Below the pieces are notes generated by a model. That model searched no databases. It was not told the DNA's origin and saw nothing but the letters and a program-made list of their open reading frames with translations. Source: a bacterium HR19 (GTDB lineage Bacteria > Calescibacteriota > Calescibacteriia > Calescibacteriales > Calescibacteriaceae). From it: DNA of 64,000 nucleotides. The first letter of the stretch is position 1. Every line of letters starts with the position of its first letter. Position numbers and translations under genes: made by a program. Below, in pieces: positions 63,067 through 64,000 of this stretch. Location of the stretch: NCBI GenBank assembly GCA_002898315.1, contig BEHV01000009.1, positions 1 to 64,000 on the forward strand, written 5' to 3'.

Positions 63067-63741
63067 ATGAAAACTTTTCGCCCACTTATATTTTTTTTCT
63101 TATTTCTCAGTGCGGTTGGAAGTTATCTTGCAATATTTATAGCTCCCCCTGATAAACTGCAAGGAGATGCCCAAAGAATAATGTATATTCATGTTCCGAG
63201 CGCTTGGATTGGACCATCATTCATCATAATATCTGCTATCGCATCAGTAATATATATAACCAAAAAGAGAAACTGGGCTGACTATTTCGCGTGGTCATTT
63301 GCAAAAGTAGGAGCAGTATTTACATTCATCGCATTAGCCACTGGCTCAATCTGGGGAAGACCCATCTGGGGCGTGTGGTGGGTATGGGAAGCAAGGTTGA
63401 CGACAACCCTCATCCTCTTTCTCATATACATAGCATATATACTGAGCGGAATTGAAAAAAGCACAAGGGAGAAAACAAAAAGATTGAGAGCAACTATATC
63501 TATAATAGGAGCTGCAAATGTTCCCTTGATATGGTTTTCAGTAAAAATATGGAGGACATTACATCAGGAATTTTCTATAATAAGGAAAGGAGGACCTTCA
63601 ATCTCTCCTGAAATGCTAAAAGTTCTTCTTTTCAACATCTCGGTAATATTTATATCTGCTGTACTCCTTGCAGTATATGATGCTGTAAAGAATTACTCTA
63701 AAAACCTCTCGCAAGCTCATCAACAAATGAAACAACTTTAG
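63067..63741 (+). CDS. ccmC: Cytochrome c biogenesis / heme exporter protein CcmC
   Basis: DAQRIMYIHVPSAWIG, TGSIWGRPIWGVWWVWEARLTTTLILFLIYIAYI; start at ATG 63067. Confidence 0.88.
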   Translation: MKTFRPLIFFFLFLSAVGSYLAIFIAPPDKLQGDAQRIMYIHVPSAWIGPSFIIISAIASVIYITKKRNWADYFAWSFAKVGAVFTFIALATGSIWGRPIWGVWWVWEARLTTTLILFLIYIAYILSGIEKSTREKTKRLRATISIIGAANVPLIWFSVKIWRTLHQEFSIIRKGGPSISPEMLKVLLFNISVIFISAVLLAVYDAVKNYSKNLSQAHQQMKQL

Positions 63742-64000
63742 AAAATGTCAAGATAAATTCAAAACTCTCATTTGAAGTTGATATGTAATCTCTCAAAGAT
63801 TGGAGCGACTCTCTGAAATTTCCTCTCGCAAAGTTTATCTCCCCTATTCTTCTCATAGCTGGCCACATGAAAGGATCACTTTCAAGAGACATAGAAAGAC
63901 GGCTCAACTCATTATCGGAAAAATCTCTGTAAAATTGTGAAGCAGTAAAAATCTTTACCGCATCTAATCTTTTAGCAGATTTGCCCGGCAGGAGAATGCT
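63698..64000 (-). CDS. C-terminal part of a TPR-like protein running off the right edge
   Basis: Reading frame stays open from 64000 through 63698: …RLDAVKIFTASQFYRDFSDNELSRLSMSLESDPFMWPAMRRIGEINFARGNFRESLQSLRDYI…. Confidence 0.6.
   Translation of the reverse strand, partial: SILLPGKSAKRLDAVKIFTASQFYRDFSDNELSRLSMSLESDPFMWPAMRRIGEINFARGNFRESLQSLRDYISTSNESFEFILTFSKVVSFVDELARGF

Overview
This 64 kb window comes from an AT-rich bacterium that is probably thermophilic (inference from GC-rich rRNA, a TtuA-like tRNA thiolase and a SecA insertion). Most of it is housekeeping genes that switch strand almost every gene: fliI-type ATPase, ribF, glnD, purF, csrA, secA, tRNA-Asn, dut, mutS, proS, dapA, nadD, tsf, an rplJ-like gene, rng, nuoF, ribD, mdh, pgi, ccmC. 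There is one rRNA operon (16S - tRNA-Ile - tRNA-Ala - 23S, no linked 5S found). Two regions are accessory. (1) A decaying islet at ~26.8-30.1 kb. It has an exact 134-bp direct repeat bracketing a RelB/RelE-like toxin-antitoxin pair, a TatA-like gene, a DUF3782-like gene and a methyltransferase each off frame by one nucleotide, and a truncated paralogue of a neighbouring membrane protein. (2) A mercury-type resistance locus at ~42.1-46.2 kb: divergent merR, Cys-rich small protein, MerT-P fusion, MerA, periplasmic HMA protein and a predicted outer-membrane protein. Other notable points are a chemotaxis receptor split by a single in-frame TAA, nested rRNA-processing stems, 16S mismatches to several universal primers, compensatory changes in 23S helix 89, a 1330-aa ASH/HYDIN-like + OmpA protein, and four convergent gene pairs with overlapping 3' ends. 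All calls come from reading sequence and motifs; no database search was run.
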